A stretch of 64,000 nucleotides of DNA, from assembly GCF_000185905.1 (NCBI RefSeq), contig NC_014923.1, positions 6,200,490-6,264,489 on the forward strand. The letters run 5' to 3'. The position numbers were made by a program, and so were the translations under genes. Positions 52,986 to 61,996 of this stretch are shown piece after piece. Position 1 is the stretch's first letter. Each line of letters begins with the position of its first letter. The notes beneath the pieces were generated by a model, which was given only the letters and a program-made list of their open reading frames with translations, searched no databases and was not told the origin of the DNA. Origin of the DNA: Mesorhizobium ciceri biovar biserrulae WSM1271. Lineage in GTDB: Bacteria > Pseudomonadota > Alphaproteobacteria > Rhizobiales > Rhizobiaceae.

Positions 52986-54506
52986 TTACTTGTAGATGAA
53001 GCCGACAACGCCGTGGTAGCGGCCATTGGGCTTGTCGGTCTGCATGGTGCCGTAGACGCGATTGACGCGGCCAAGGAACATGCCGGCGCCATCGCTGGCG
53101 GCGTTGAAATTGTCGTCCGGCTTGGCAAGGTCGTTGCGCGCCACCGGCTTAACCAGATAGGGCGTGATGATGATGACGAGCTCGGTCTCGTTTCGCACGA
53201 AATCCCTGCTGCGGAAGAGCGCGCCAAGCACCGGGATCTTTGTCAATCCAGGCAATCCGTTGACGGCTTGCCTGACATCGTCGCGAACCAGGCCGGCGAT
53301 CATCATGGAGCCACCGGATGGCAATTCCACCGTTGTGTCGGCAAGGCGCTTGCGCAGCGACAGGGCATTCATGCCGGGACTCGTCACGCCTGAGGAGAAC
53401 GATACGGATCCCTCGGTTGTCGGCTCGGAAACCGACGTCCTGACTTTCAAACTTATGCGGCCGGGAGACAACACAACCGGCTGGAATTCCAGGCCGATGC
53501 CGTACTCGATCTTTTCGACGCTGTAGGTCTTCAGGCCGGTCTGGTTGTCTTGCGATACATTTGCCGAGACACCCGTGACCATATTGTATTCACCGCCGAC
53601 CTTGAAGGTTGCCTTCTCGCCCGACACAGCCGTCAAGGTCGGCTCGGCCAAGGTCTTCATCACCCCGGACTGCTCCATAGCGTTCACATAAGCCTGCAGT
53701 CCTGAAGCGCCGATTTGAAAGCCGGAATTCGACAGCTGTTTGCCGAGACCCGTGAAGTTGTCGCTGATTGCGCCGTAACTAATGCCGTTGCTGCCGCCGC
53801 TGCCAACCATGTTGACGCCGAGCTGCTTCATCACCGAGCGGCTGACTTCGGCGACCGTGACCTTCAGCGTGACCTGGTCGTCGCCAATGATCTGGATCAG
53901 GTTGACGATCTGGCTGGTGCGGCGCTCCTGGTCCGGATTGTTGATGTCGACACCGCTCTGGGCCGAGCCGCCAGCCGCGGTCTGCGAATATTGTCCCGTC
54001 GTCGCTTCACCACCCGACACGAACATGTTCGCCAACTGTTCGGCGCGCTTGGCATCCAGGGGGGTATCCACGGTTCCTGTGAGAACGACGTTGTCGTTCA
54101 GCAGTTCCACCTTGACAGCCGACGTCGGCAGGAAGCGCCTGATATAATCTTCAAGGCCGGCAACGTCGCGTTCGACGGCCAGGTCCAGGCTGACGATCTG
54201 CTCGCCATTGGGGCCGAAGACAAAGATGTTCGTCTCGCCGACCGCCTTGCCGAACAGATAGATGCGCCTTGCGGTGCGGGTCACCGCATCGGCAACCGCC
54301 GGATTGGCGACGAGAATGTCATAGGCATCGCTCGGCAGGTCGATGACCACCGACTTGTTGAGGCCGAGCTTGACGCGCTGGGTGGCCGTCGATGCCGTGA
54401 CCTGCGCGTTCTTTGCCTCGACGACGCTGCCTTGCACATTCGTTCCGACGAGCAGCAGGCCGAATGCCGCGGCTACGATTGCCGGCAGTTTGCCACCTAG
54501 CTTCAT
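52986..54506 (-). CDS. cpaC: Tad pilus secretin CpaC/RcpA
   Basis: 506 residues. A signal peptide (AIVAAAFGLLLVGTNVQG) is followed by the pilus-assembly N-terminal domain (LGLNKSVVIDLPSDAYDILV), a BON-like domain (VKVELLNDNVVLTGTVDTP) and the secretin domain (about 240-460) with VPVLGALFRSRDF-type ending. It forms the outer-membrane pore of the pilus. Its start overlaps the cpaB stop (ATGA). Confidence 0.93.
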   Translation of the reverse strand: MKLGGKLPAIVAAAFGLLLVGTNVQGSVVEAKNAQVTASTATQRVKLGLNKSVVIDLPSDAYDILVANPAVADAVTRTARRIYLFGKAVGETNIFVFGPNGEQIVSLDLAVERDVAGLEDYIRRFLPTSAVKVELLNDNVVLTGTVDTPLDAKRAEQLANMFVSGGEATTGQYSQTAAGGSAQSGVDINNPDQERRTSQIVNLIQIIGDDQVTLKVTVAEVSRSVMKQLGVNMVGSGGSNGISYGAISDNFTGLGKQLSNSGFQIGASGLQAYVNAMEQSGVMKTLAEPTLTAVSGEKATFKVGGEYNMVTGVSANVSQDNQTGLKTYSVEKIEYGIGLEFQPVVLSPGRISLKVRTSVSEPTTEGSVSFSSGVTSPGMNALSLRKRLADTTVELPSGGSMMIAGLVRDDVRQAVNGLPGLTKIPVLGALFRSRDFVRNETELVIIITPYLVKPVARNDLAKPDDNFNAASDGAGMFLGRVNRVYGTMQTDKPNGRYHGVVGFIYK

Positions 54507-55315
54507 TTCCTTGCTCCCACTTCGGAAACTTCGCCCGACTTGATCAGCCTCACCGTTCCCCTGCGGCCATTGCCGGAAACGAGATAGTCGGCCTCACCCA
54601 CATTCTTTTCCTGCGTGTCCGCGACCGCCCGCAGCGCCAGGGTCAGGCGATCCGCCATCTGCTGGGCGACGGTGATAATCTCCGCCTGCTTGGGCGTCAG
54701 TTCCAGCGTGGCGGTCTGGCCCACCCTGGTCTTCTTGCCTTCCTCGTCCTCCTGAATGGTCTGGTCGATGGCCAGGACGCGGATGTTCTTGAGGATGGTC
54801 TCGGTGTTGAAGCCGGCGGCACCGCTGGCGGCATCGGCCCTGCGGGTCATGATGACGTCGACGAAATCGTTGGGAAGAATGAAGCCGCCGGCCGACGTGT
54901 CGGCCGAGATGGCCGTGGCGACCGCCCGCATGCCGGAAGGCAGGATCGACGACATGAAGCTCTGCCCCTCCCCGATCAGCTTGGAACGCCGCAGCGGCTC
55001 TCCGGCATACATCGCCACACGGGCAATGGAACCCTTCAGCTTGTCCAGCGCCTCGGGCTCGGCGGTGCGGGTGATGAAATTCGCGTTGACGCCGTCGGCG
55101 GGCCAGGATTGCCAGGCGATGTTGTTTTGGATCGGGCTGCCCATCGGAACGTCGCCTGAAAGCACAAGCACATCCTGGAGTGCCACTGCCGGGGCCTGGG
55201 GAGCGGAATCAACGACGACCTGGGGCGGCGGTGCCACCATGTTCTTCGCGACATAGCCAGCGCCACCCGCCGCGGCCACCGCCACGCTCAGAATTATCAA
55301 TCGCGATGCTGGCAT
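54503..55315 (-). CDS. cpaB: Flp pilus assembly protein CpaB/RcpC
   Basis: 270 residues. An N-terminal membrane anchor (RLIILSVAVAAAGGAGYVA) leads to an SAF domain (VLVLSGDVPMGSPIQNNIAW) and the RcpC region (TRRADAASGAAGFNTETILKNI). It works in the periplasm with the secretin. The ATG at 55315 has AAGGG upstream. It is the first gene of the cpaB-C-D-E-F-tadB-tadC run. Confidence 0.92.
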   Translation of the reverse strand: MPASRLIILSVAVAAAGGAGYVAKNMVAPPPQVVVDSAPQAPAVALQDVLVLSGDVPMGSPIQNNIAWQSWPADGVNANFITRTAEPEALDKLKGSIARVAMYAGEPLRRSKLIGEGQSFMSSILPSGMRAVATAISADTSAGGFILPNDFVDVIMTRRADAASGAAGFNTETILKNIRVLAIDQTIQEDEEGKKTRVGQTATLELTPKQAEIITVAQQMADRLTLALRAVADTQEKNVGEADYLVSGNGRRGTVRLIKSGEVSEVGARK

Positions 55316-55528
55316 CTGTCCGAACCCTTGCCCTGGCAAACCACGTAGCCAAGCCGGACTTTGCAGCGGCAATCGTCAAAACAAGGTTAATGTAATGCTT
55401 ACGATCGTGATTAATTTAACGTTTACATAAATTAGCCGGACTATAGCCGGACCGGCCAAAACAGCCGGGCCGACCCCGTTGAGAACGGGGTCTCGGCAAT
55501 GCTGACAGACAATAAAATAATATCGTGG
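55316..55528. promoter_or_regulatory. cpaA-cpaB spacer with CtrA-like site and hairpin
   Basis: A 213-base gap within the pilus locus. An AT-rich part at 55385-55435 includes TTAATTTAACGTTTA (55411-55425), one mismatch from TTAA-N7-TTAA, likely the promoter region of cpaB. A perfect 9-bp hairpin (GACCCCGTT/AACGGGGTC, 55472-55492) lies just after cpaA and may end its transcript, though no T run follows. Confidence 0.5.
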
Positions 55529-56047
55529 TCAGGCCGCCAGCCTGGCCAGCGCCCATATCATCAAAGGCGAGTCCGGATAGGTCAGCAACCCGCCAAGGCC
55601 GAGCGCGACGCCATAGGGAACGCCTTTTGCCTCGTCGGCGAAATGGCGCAGAAACGGATTTTGGCCGGTAACGGCCGCAAGCATCGACTTCCGGTAGAGG
55701 ATGATCGCGAGCGTCAGCAGGCCGCCGATGATTGTCGAGGCGACAAGATACTCCACGAGATTGACATTGAGGCCCATCCACATCGCGGTTGCGGCCAGAA
55801 GCTTGGCGTCGCCGCCGCCCATGCCGCCTATTGCAAACAGGCCGAACGTCACGGCCAGGACCAGGGCGCCGGCGGCGAAATGTCCGCCATAGGCCGCCCA
55901 GTCCATGCCTGTAAGGGGCGCGACCAGCGCGAAAACGACGACGAGCAGCACCGGCACGCGGTTGGCGATCGTCATCGACAGCATGTCGGAGATCGCGGCA
56001 AACAGCATGCAGAACGGAAAGACGACGAAGATCAGGGCTTCAAGCAT
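55529..56047 (-). CDS. cpaA: Prepilin peptidase CpaA
   Basis: 172 residues with about five membrane helices. The two catalytic aspartates of type IV prepilin peptidases are seen in AAISDMLSM and GGGDAKL. It processes Flp pilin and the TadE/F pseudopilins. The ATG at 56047 is used; a GTG three codons upstream is equally weak in ribosome site. It follows the pilin gene after a terminator. Confidence 0.9.
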   Translation of the reverse strand: MLEALIFVVFPFCMLFAAISDMLSMTIANRVPVLLVVVFALVAPLTGMDWAAYGGHFAAGALVLAVTFGLFAIGGMGGGDAKLLAATAMWMGLNVNLVEYLVASTIIGGLLTLAIILYRKSMLAAVTGQNPFLRHFADEAKGVPYGVALGLGGLLTYPDSPLMIWALARLAA

Positions 56048-56153
56048 CGGCGCCACGCCTATTGTCCGATTTTATTGGGCTCAATCTAAGATATGTTCGA
56101 TTAACGATTGATGAGGCCAGGAACGAAAAGACGACCTATATTGGCAGCGGCAT

Positions 56154-56177
56154 AAAAAAGGCCGCCACGCGGCGGCC
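56154..56177 (-). terminator. Terminator downstream of the Flp pilin gene
   Basis: On the minus strand a 7-bp GGCCGCC/GGCGGCC stem with a 4-base loop is followed by six T residues. It allows high pilin expression independent of the following cpaA. Confidence 0.88.
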
Positions 56178-56219
56178 CTTTTCCAGAAAATGCGATGCAA
56201 GTGCTCGGCGATAAGCCGA

Positions 56220-56402
56220 TCAGCTGCCGGTCGGCGCGTTGTTCAGGGTGCTGCCAATGTTGGTGAACTTGGCATTCAGCGCATTGCCGAGCGTGCCGGC
56301 GCCAGTGATGATGGCGAGCGCGATGAGAGCGGCGATCAGACCATATTCGATAGCGGTCGCGCCGGATTCGTCCTTCACAAAACGTGCGATGAGATTAGAC
56401 AT
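56220..56402 (-). CDS. pilA: Flp/Fap-type pilin (PilA)
   Basis: 60 residues. A short leader (MSNLIARFVKDESG) is followed by the Flp hydrophobic helix ATAIEYGLIAALIALAIITG with the conserved Glu-Tyr pair. CpaA should cut after the Gly. It is the structural subunit of the Tad pilus, and the only pilin copy in the window. Confidence 0.94.
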   Translation of the reverse strand: MSNLIARFVKDESGATAIEYGLIAALIALAIITGAGTLGNALNAKFTNIGSTLNNAPTGS

Positions 56403-56736
56403 TCGAGAGCTCCTACTCCACGTGTTACAGCACTTCCGTCAACTTCTGTGATGGTTGATCGGATGCTGCCAATCTAGGGAGAAGCTCTTTCGATCGGCTT
56501 AAGAAACAGCCTTACCGATTCCTTTCCCGGTTCGAACATATTGCGTGGTTAACTTCGGGCTAAAGTACCGCCGCGCCTTCCAGTCCCAGGTTTGGCAGGC
56601 TTGCGCCCCGACTGGACCGCGCCTCGCGGGGCGCCCTTATCGGCCATTGCAGGATTGGCAACATCGCAGGCTTAACCGTTGGTTCACCAATCTCGTTCAT
56701 GTTCCGTTGATCAGTCCGCCTGCGTGGAGCGCCTCA
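56403..56736. promoter_or_regulatory. Divergent control region of pilin and pilN-domain/TadE operons
   Basis: 334 bases without a gene. Two near-matches to TTAA-N7-TTAA occur: TTAACTTCGGGCTAA at 56549-56563 and TTAACCGTTGGTTCA at 56672-56686, one mismatch each. TTAA also occurs at 56499 and a GANTC (GATTC) at 56517-56521. This fits CtrA/GcrA-linked control of pilus genes. Confidence 0.5.
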
Positions 56737-57159
56737 ATGGCCCAGCCGAGATCGTCAATCCTGATTGCCGCGCTTCTTGCCGTCTCGAGCTTCGTCGCGC
56801 CCGCCATGGCCGGCGCCGGCATCGAGGTCACGATGAACCAGGCCAAGATCGTCAAACTGTCGCGTCCCGCAGACACCATCGTGGTCGGCAACCCGGCAAT
56901 CGCCGACGCTTCCGTGCAGGACGCTTCGACGATCGTGCTCACCGGCAAAGGTTTCGGCGTCACCAATCTGGTCGTGCTCGATACCGACGGCAGTCCCATC
57001 GTCGATGAGCAGGTTACCGTCGTGCGGCAGGCTGCTTCGTCGGTGCGCATCTATCGGCGTGCCGAAATCCAGACGATGTCCTGCACGCCGTATTGCGAAA
57101 GCTCCTACAAGAGCGAAGCGGAGAAGTCTTCCGAGGCGGAGATGAGCGTCAGCCGATAG
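56737..57159 (+). CDS. Pilus-assembly N-terminal-domain protein (short CpaC-like)
   Basis: 140 residues. A signal peptide (SSILIAALLAVSSFVAPAMA) precedes one domain of the type II/III secretion N-terminal pilus family: VTMNQAKIVKLSRPADTIVV, NPAIADASVQDASTIVLTGK and GVTNLVVLDTDG. This is the same domain as at the N-terminus of CpaC, here free-standing, with a Cys-containing tail (SCTPYCESS). It probably sits in the periplasm with the secretin. Confidence 0.88.
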   Translation: MAQPRSSILIAALLAVSSFVAPAMAGAGIEVTMNQAKIVKLSRPADTIVVGNPAIADASVQDASTIVLTGKGFGVTNLVVLDTDGSPIVDEQVTVVRQAASSVRIYRRAEIQTMSCTPYCESSYKSEAEKSSEAEMSVSR

Positions 57160-57296
57160 GTGGCGTGACCGGCTGCCGGTGCGGTTATTGGCCGGTTAAG
57201 AGGCCTGCGCCGACTTTAACGATCATCCAAACCGGACCTCAATCGGTTTGCGTTAATGGTCCTTCCGAGACCGCATAGAGATCGGCAGGATCGGAC

Positions 57297-57878
57297 ATGA
57301 GCAAGGGATACGGCCGCGCAGGCGACCACAAAGTGAGATGCCCAAGGTTTTTCGCCCGTTTTCTTCGTGACCGGCGCGGCGCCACGGCAATCGAATTCGC
57401 GATCCTTTCAGTCCCCTTCGCGCTGCTTGTCTTCGCCATTCTGGAAAGCTGCATCTCGTTGGCCGCGCAGGAAGTGATGGCCAACATCACCGACGATGTC
57501 GCGCGCAAGCTTCGCACCGGCCAGTTGAGGGCGGTTGACGTCGCCGGAACCAACTTGCGGGACATGATCTGCACAAAACTGCAGATCATCGTTTCCCAGG
57601 ATTGTCCCAATCAACTGCTGGTGGATCTTCGCCAATATACATCGTTCGCGGATGCGGCCACGGCCGGCTTCAAGATCCAGAACGGCGATGTCGTATTGAC
57701 GAAAGGCACCGCAACCCAGTCGTTTTCAGTGACAGCGGGTGCGGCGGAGTCGAGGAACATGCTGCGGGTCTTTTACAAATGGCCGATCATGACCGACCTG
57801 CTGGCCAAATCAATGGGCGGCAACAAGACGCTGCACTTCGCATCGGTGACCTGGCAGAACGAACCGTTCGACAACTGA
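57297..57878 (+). CDS. tadE: TadE-family pseudopilin
   Basis: 193 residues. After a basic N-terminus comes RRGATAIEFAILSVPFALLVFAILE, quoted in two parts: the prepilin-like cleavage region RRGATAIEFA and the hydrophobic helix ILSVPFALLVFAIL. The Glu at the usual position supports processing by CpaA. It is a minor component of the Tad pilus. Confidence 0.9.
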   Translation: MSKGYGRAGDHKVRCPRFFARFLRDRRGATAIEFAILSVPFALLVFAILESCISLAAQEVMANITDDVARKLRTGQLRAVDVAGTNLRDMICTKLQIIVSQDCPNQLLVDLRQYTSFADAATAGFKIQNGDVVLTKGTATQSFSVTAGAAESRNMLRVFYKWPIMTDLLAKSMGGNKTLHFASVTWQNEPFDN

Positions 57879-57883
57879 GCGGA

Positions 57884-58534
57884 ATGCACGAGCAGTATAA
57901 GAAAAGGGCAATGGGCATGATGCGTGCGGGGGCACATCTTATGATTACGGGAGTTTGGCGGAAAACAAGTCTGTTCTGGTCCGATCGTCGTGGCATCGCG
58001 GCGGTCGAATTCGCGTTGATCATGCCAATTCTGCTGATCATGTATTTCCTCACAATGGAAGCGTCGCAAGCCATCGAGACCAGCAAGAAGGTCAGCCGTA
58101 TCGGCAGCATGGTGGCCGATCTCGTCACCCAGCAGACAAGCGTCCTCAAGGCAGATGTCGACGCCATCATGCAGATCGGCAGCGTCACCCTTCAGCCCTA
58201 CAACCGCTCAAATCCGACCATCACCGTCACGGCAATCCAGGTCTCGGCCGATGCGACGAGGGCACTGGTGGTGTGGTCACGCAAATTGGTAGCCGGCGTC
58301 GCCAGCCCTGGCGCCGCCGCCACCACCGAGACAACGATCCCGGCGTCGCTCAGAGTCGCCAACACTTTTCTCATCCGCGTTGAAAGCAACCTCGGCTATA
58401 CGCCGGTCATCGCGTGGAGCGCGAGCAGTCAACAGAAGCTTGGGCTGACCTCGGCTTTCAGCAACATAACCATGGGCGAAACCTATTTTCTGCGCCCCCG
58501 CAGAAGCGTGACGATCCCTTGCAGCGACTGTTGA
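57884..58534 (+). CDS. TadE/TadF-like pseudopilin
   Basis: 216 residues from ATG at 57884 (an ATG at 57911 is also possible). The pseudopilin region is SDRRGIAAVEFALIMPILLI with the conserved Glu, followed by a periplasmic domain ending in RSVTIPCSDC. It follows tadE by 5 bases. TadG, often the third member, is not next to it. Confidence 0.88.
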   Translation: MHEQYKKRAMGMMRAGAHLMITGVWRKTSLFWSDRRGIAAVEFALIMPILLIMYFLTMEASQAIETSKKVSRIGSMVADLVTQQTSVLKADVDAIMQIGSVTLQPYNRSNPTITVTAIQVSADATRALVVWSRKLVAGVASPGAAATTETTIPASLRVANTFLIRVESNLGYTPVIAWSASSQQKLGLTSAFSNITMGETYFLRPRRSVTIPCSDC

Positions 58535-58568
58535 ACAGAGGCAGCCAGGCGTGCGCAGGCCGCTCCAG

Positions 58569-59489
58569 CTACTGCTGCGGCCCACGGTCCGAAACGAAGC
58601 GCACGATAGCAGCGGCCATCTCGTAGTCTTTTGGCGCCACGGTGGCGAAGCCGCCGGAATGTTTCGATTCCAGGAGATCGTAGATATCGGGCGTCGTCGA
58701 CTTGAGGTTGGTGAGGAACACGGCAAGCCGGCGCTTGGCTTCGGGGTCGAGATCGCTGCGGACCGCATGGGGGCCGTATCTCAACAGGCCCGACGTCCAT
58801 ACGATCCGAAGCGCCGTCACCGAGAGCCCTGCCGCCTCCAACCTCGCCTGCGTGCCCGACGGTTCTCGCGGGCCGTCGGCAGCGGCCGTCACCCAGCCGA
58901 ACAGGCCATCGGCTTTGCCGTCGACCAGCATCGTCTCGGCCGCCGCGGCCGAATCGGCATGGACCAGAAACGGTGCATCTTCCGCGATCTTGCGGCCTTC
59001 CGCCGCCAACGCCGCCAATGGCAAGAGAGAACCGCCGACGCTGTCAGGAGGCGCCATGGCGATACGATGGCTGTCCATCGCCGCAAGGTCGGGCAGCTTG
59101 CCGTCCCGCGTCAGCAGAACCGAGCGGATGCCGATCGCGCCGTCTGAATCGACCGGAGCCACAAGCGGTTCGATACATAAGCAGCGCTGCGAGGCCGTCG
59201 CATATGCGGTGGCCGAATAGATCGCATATTCGATGCGGGCATTGGCCTGCGCCTCGATCAGCGCGGCATAGTTGCGGGCAACGACAAACTCGACCTTCAT
59301 GCCCAAGGCCTTGGTGTAGGCGTCGGTCAACAGTGCCAGCCCCGGAACGGAGTTGCCGGCGCCTGGCTCGGCAACGATGCCGATGCGAAACGTGCCGATA
59401 TCGTCGCGCCAGTCGGCATGCGCCGGATTTGACCAGAGCGCGACCTGCGCCAGCATGAGAGCGGCATAAGTCTTCAGCGCAACCCTCAT
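58569..59489 (-). CDS. PhnD-like periplasmic substrate-binding protein
   Basis: 306 residues. A signal peptide (ALMLAQVALWSNPAHA) precedes a PhnD-type binding domain: FRIGIVAEPGAGNSVPGLAL, VEFVVARNYAALIEAQANARIEYAI (split by reading) and SVGGSLLPLAALAAEG. Family members bind phosphate, phosphite or phosphonates for ABC import; no permease lies nearby. The start at 59489 fits the signal, though an ATG 11 codons upstream is possible. It lies between the pilus genes and deoB. Confidence 0.75.
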   Translation of the reverse strand: MRVALKTYAALMLAQVALWSNPAHADWRDDIGTFRIGIVAEPGAGNSVPGLALLTDAYTKALGMKVEFVVARNYAALIEAQANARIEYAIYSATAYATASQRCLCIEPLVAPVDSDGAIGIRSVLLTRDGKLPDLAAMDSHRIAMAPPDSVGGSLLPLAALAAEGRKIAEDAPFLVHADSAAAAETMLVDGKADGLFGWVTAAADGPREPSGTQARLEAAGLSVTALRIVWTSGLLRYGPHAVRSDLDPEAKRRLAVFLTNLKSTTPDIYDLLESKHSGGFATVAPKDYEMAAAIVRFVSDRGPQQ

Positions 59490-59540
59490 GACAGGAACCA
59501 CGGTCTGTTGTCCTCGATTCATGCCCATGCCCGGAGCATT

Positions 59541-59645
59541 TGTGCATATCGCAGCCCAAAACCGCTGCGCACCGTTGGGCGACATGCATCTCTGTTTGTG
59601 CATGTCGTTATCCCAAAACCGCTGCGCACTTTTGGGCGACATGCA
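59541..59645. repeat. Two tandem copies of a 48-base palindromic repeat
   Basis: Copy 1 is 59541-59588 and copy 2 is 59597-59645. Each has outer arms (TGCATGTCG at 59599-59607 and CGACATGCA at 59637-59645 in copy 2), inner arms (CCCAAAA and TTTTGGG) and the centre CCGCTGCGCAC. Copy 1 has changes in the left outer arm. This is the look of a REP-type rhizobial intergenic element, upstream of deoB and of the PhnD-like gene. Confidence 0.88.
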
Positions 59646-59740
59646 CCAGACTATCACGCCAAGCCGTTGCCGTTTGGTTTCCGAATTGCCAATGAAGTCG
59701 CGGAACCCTATGTCTGGTCGGTCAAACTGGCAACAACTCG

Positions 59741-60982
59741 ATGGCACGCGCTTTCCTCTTCGTTCTGGACTCCTTCGGCATCGGTGGAGCGGCCGACGCC
59801 GACCGCTACGGCGACGCCGGCGCCAACACATTCGCGCACATCGCAGAAGCCTGTGCAGAGGGCCGCGCGGATCGCGAAGGGCTTCGCAGTGGACCGCTGT
59901 TTGTCCCCCAGATGGCCTCGCTCGGGCTTGGCAAGGCTGCCGAAACCGCAACGGGGCTGGGCTTTGCCAGCAGCGGGACGGATCTGCTCCCAACTGCCTT
60001 TCACGGCGCCGCACAGGAGGTTTCGAGCGGCAAGGACACGCCGTCGGGCCATTGGGAGATCGCCGGCCTGCCGGTGCGCCTCGACTGGGGCTATTTCCCG
60101 GATACGGTTCCCGCCTTTCCGGCCGAACTGACCGAGGCGATGATCCGCGAAGGCAAGGTGCCGGGCATTCTCGGCAATTGCCATGCGCCGGGCACCGAAA
60201 TCATCGAGCGCTTTGGCGAGGAACACATCCGGACCGGCAAGCCGATCTGCTACACGTCGGTCGACTCGGTCCTGCAAATCGCCGCGCATGAAGTCCATTT
60301 CGGCCTCGATCGGCTTTATGAATTCTGCCAGGTGGTGCGCAGGCTGGTTGACCCGCTCAGGATCGGACGGGTGATCGCGCGGCCGTTCGTCGGCGAAACC
60401 ACCGCCACTTTCGAGCGGACATACAACCGTCATGACTACGCCGTGCCCCCGCCGGAACCGACCCTGCTCGACCGGCTGACGGCGCGTGGCAGCCGTGTCA
60501 TCGCCGTCGGCAAGATCGGCGACATCTTCGCCCATCGCGGAATTTCGCAAGTGCGCAAGGCGGCAGGCAACATGGCTATGTTCGACGAAGCGCTGGGTGC
60601 GATGGATGATGCCGGCGACGGTGACCTCGTCTTCGCCAATTTCGTCGACTTCGACACCGAATTCGGTCACCGCCGCGATGTCGCGGGCTATGCTGCAGCG
60701 CTCGAGGCCTTCGACCTGCGGCTGCCGGAGGCATTTGCGAGGCTGCGGCAGGGCGATCTTCTCATCCTGACGGCCGACCACGGCAACGACCCTACCTGGG
60801 CCGGGACCGATCACACGCGCGAGCGCGTTCCGGTGATCGGCACTGGACCGGGTCTCAAGGGCGGCGACATCGGACTGAGAACGACATTCGCCGACATCGG
60901 CGAAACCGTGGCCGAGCATCTCGGGCTGGCGCCCGGACGCTACGGCACTTCTTTCTATGCGGCGATCGGCGGTCATGCCTGA
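59741..60982 (+). CDS. deoB: Phosphopentomutase
   Basis: 413 residues of the alkaline-phosphatase superfamily. Metal-binding and active-site motifs are FLFVLDSFGIGG at the start, the phosphorylated Thr in SGKDTPSGHWEI, FVDFDTEFGHRRD and LTADHGNDPTW. It interconverts ribose-1- and ribose-5-phosphate in nucleoside salvage. Its last 8 bases overlap mutM, so they are cotranscribed. Confidence 0.95.
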   Translation: MARAFLFVLDSFGIGGAADADRYGDAGANTFAHIAEACAEGRADREGLRSGPLFVPQMASLGLGKAAETATGLGFASSGTDLLPTAFHGAAQEVSSGKDTPSGHWEIAGLPVRLDWGYFPDTVPAFPAELTEAMIREGKVPGILGNCHAPGTEIIERFGEEHIRTGKPICYTSVDSVLQIAAHEVHFGLDRLYEFCQVVRRLVDPLRIGRVIARPFVGETTATFERTYNRHDYAVPPPEPTLLDRLTARGSRVIAVGKIGDIFAHRGISQVRKAAGNMAMFDEALGAMDDAGDGDLVFANFVDFDTEFGHRRDVAGYAAALEAFDLRLPEAFARLRQGDLLILTADHGNDPTWAGTDHTRERVPVIGTGPGLKGGDIGLRTTFADIGETVAEHLGLAPGRYGTSFYAAIGGHA

Positions 60983-61865
60983 GTTACCGGAGGTCGAAAC
61001 CGTCCGGCGCGGACTTCAGCTGGTTCTGGAAGGCGCCACCATCGCCCGCGTCGAGGCGCGCCGACCGGATCTGCGCTTTCCATTTCCCGAGAAATTCGCG
61101 CAGCGACTGGCCGGCAAGACGATCACGGCACTCGGCCGCCGGGCCAAGTATCTGACGATGGACCTGGAAGGCGGCCCCGCGCTGATCTGCCATCTCGGCA
61201 TGTCGGGCTCATTCCGCATCGAGACGGCCGATGGCAGCGACATGCCCGGCATCTTCCGGCACGACCGCTCGAAGAGCTCCAATCACGACCACGTCGTCTT
61301 CCATGTCGTGTCTCCGGCCGGTACCCGATCGCGCGTGATCTTCAATGATCCGCGCCGCTTCGGCTTCATGTTGTTTGCGGAAGGACTGCCGGACGTTCAT
61401 CCGATGCTGGCTGGACTTGGCGTCGAGCCTACGGGCAACACATTGGACGGTGCGCTGCTTTCCTCATTGATGAAGGGGCGGAGATCACCGCTGAAGGCAG
61501 CGCTTCTCGACCAGAGGCTGATCGCCGGGCTCGGCAATATCTATGTGTCGGAGGCGTTGTGGCGTGCGGGCCTGTCGCCGCTGCGCGAGGCGGGCACGAT
61601 CGCCAGGCCCGGAAAGAAAGCCCAGGCCCAAAGCGAACACCTCGCGCAAGCCATTCGTTCGGTGATATCGGATGCGATCGCAGCCGGCGGTTCCTCACTG
61701 CGGGACTATATGCAGACCGATGGGTCGCTGGGCTATTTCCAACACGCCTTCGCCGTCTACGACCGCGAAGGCGAGGCCTGCTCCAAGCCCAGTTGCGGCG
61801 GCCACATCGAGCGTGTCGTGCAGAGCGGCCGATCGACCTTTTATTGCCGGACATGTCAGCGATGA
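60975..61865 (+). CDS. mutM: Formamidopyrimidine-DNA glycosylase
   Basis: 296 residues. It starts MPELPEVETVRRGL, in which Pro2 is the catalytic nucleophile and Glu3 assists. The helix-two-turn-helix carries LIAGLGNIYVSEALW, and the C-terminal zinc finger has CSKPSCGG (C-X4-C) and YCRTC, the spacing seen in rhizobia. It removes oxidised purines such as 8-oxoguanine. Overlap with deoB shows the start. Confidence 0.96.
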   Translation: MPELPEVETVRRGLQLVLEGATIARVEARRPDLRFPFPEKFAQRLAGKTITALGRRAKYLTMDLEGGPALICHLGMSGSFRIETADGSDMPGIFRHDRSKSSNHDHVVFHVVSPAGTRSRVIFNDPRRFGFMLFAEGLPDVHPMLAGLGVEPTGNTLDGALLSSLMKGRRSPLKAALLDQRLIAGLGNIYVSEALWRAGLSPLREAGTIARPGKKAQAQSEHLAQAIRSVISDAIAAGGSSLRDYMQTDGSLGYFQHAFAVYDREGEACSKPSCGGHIERVVQSGRSTFYCRTCQR

Positions 61866-61930
61866 GTCAGAGCAATTCCAGCAAAAGCGGGGGCGGTTTT
61901 CCGTCCGAAATTGGTCAAGACAAGGAGATG

Positions 61931-61967
61931 GAGCGGTTCTGCGTTTCCGTGAAACGATGAACCGCTC
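61931..61967. repeat. Palindromic intergenic element between mutM and enoyl-CoA hydratase gene
   Basis: GAGCGGTTC at 61931-61939 and GAACCGCTC at 61959-61967 form the outer stem, with CGTTTC/GAAACG inside. It is another REP-like rhizobial element. Confidence 0.78.
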
Positions 61968-61996
61968 TAGACGAGCGTAAGCAAGGAGAAGCAGCC

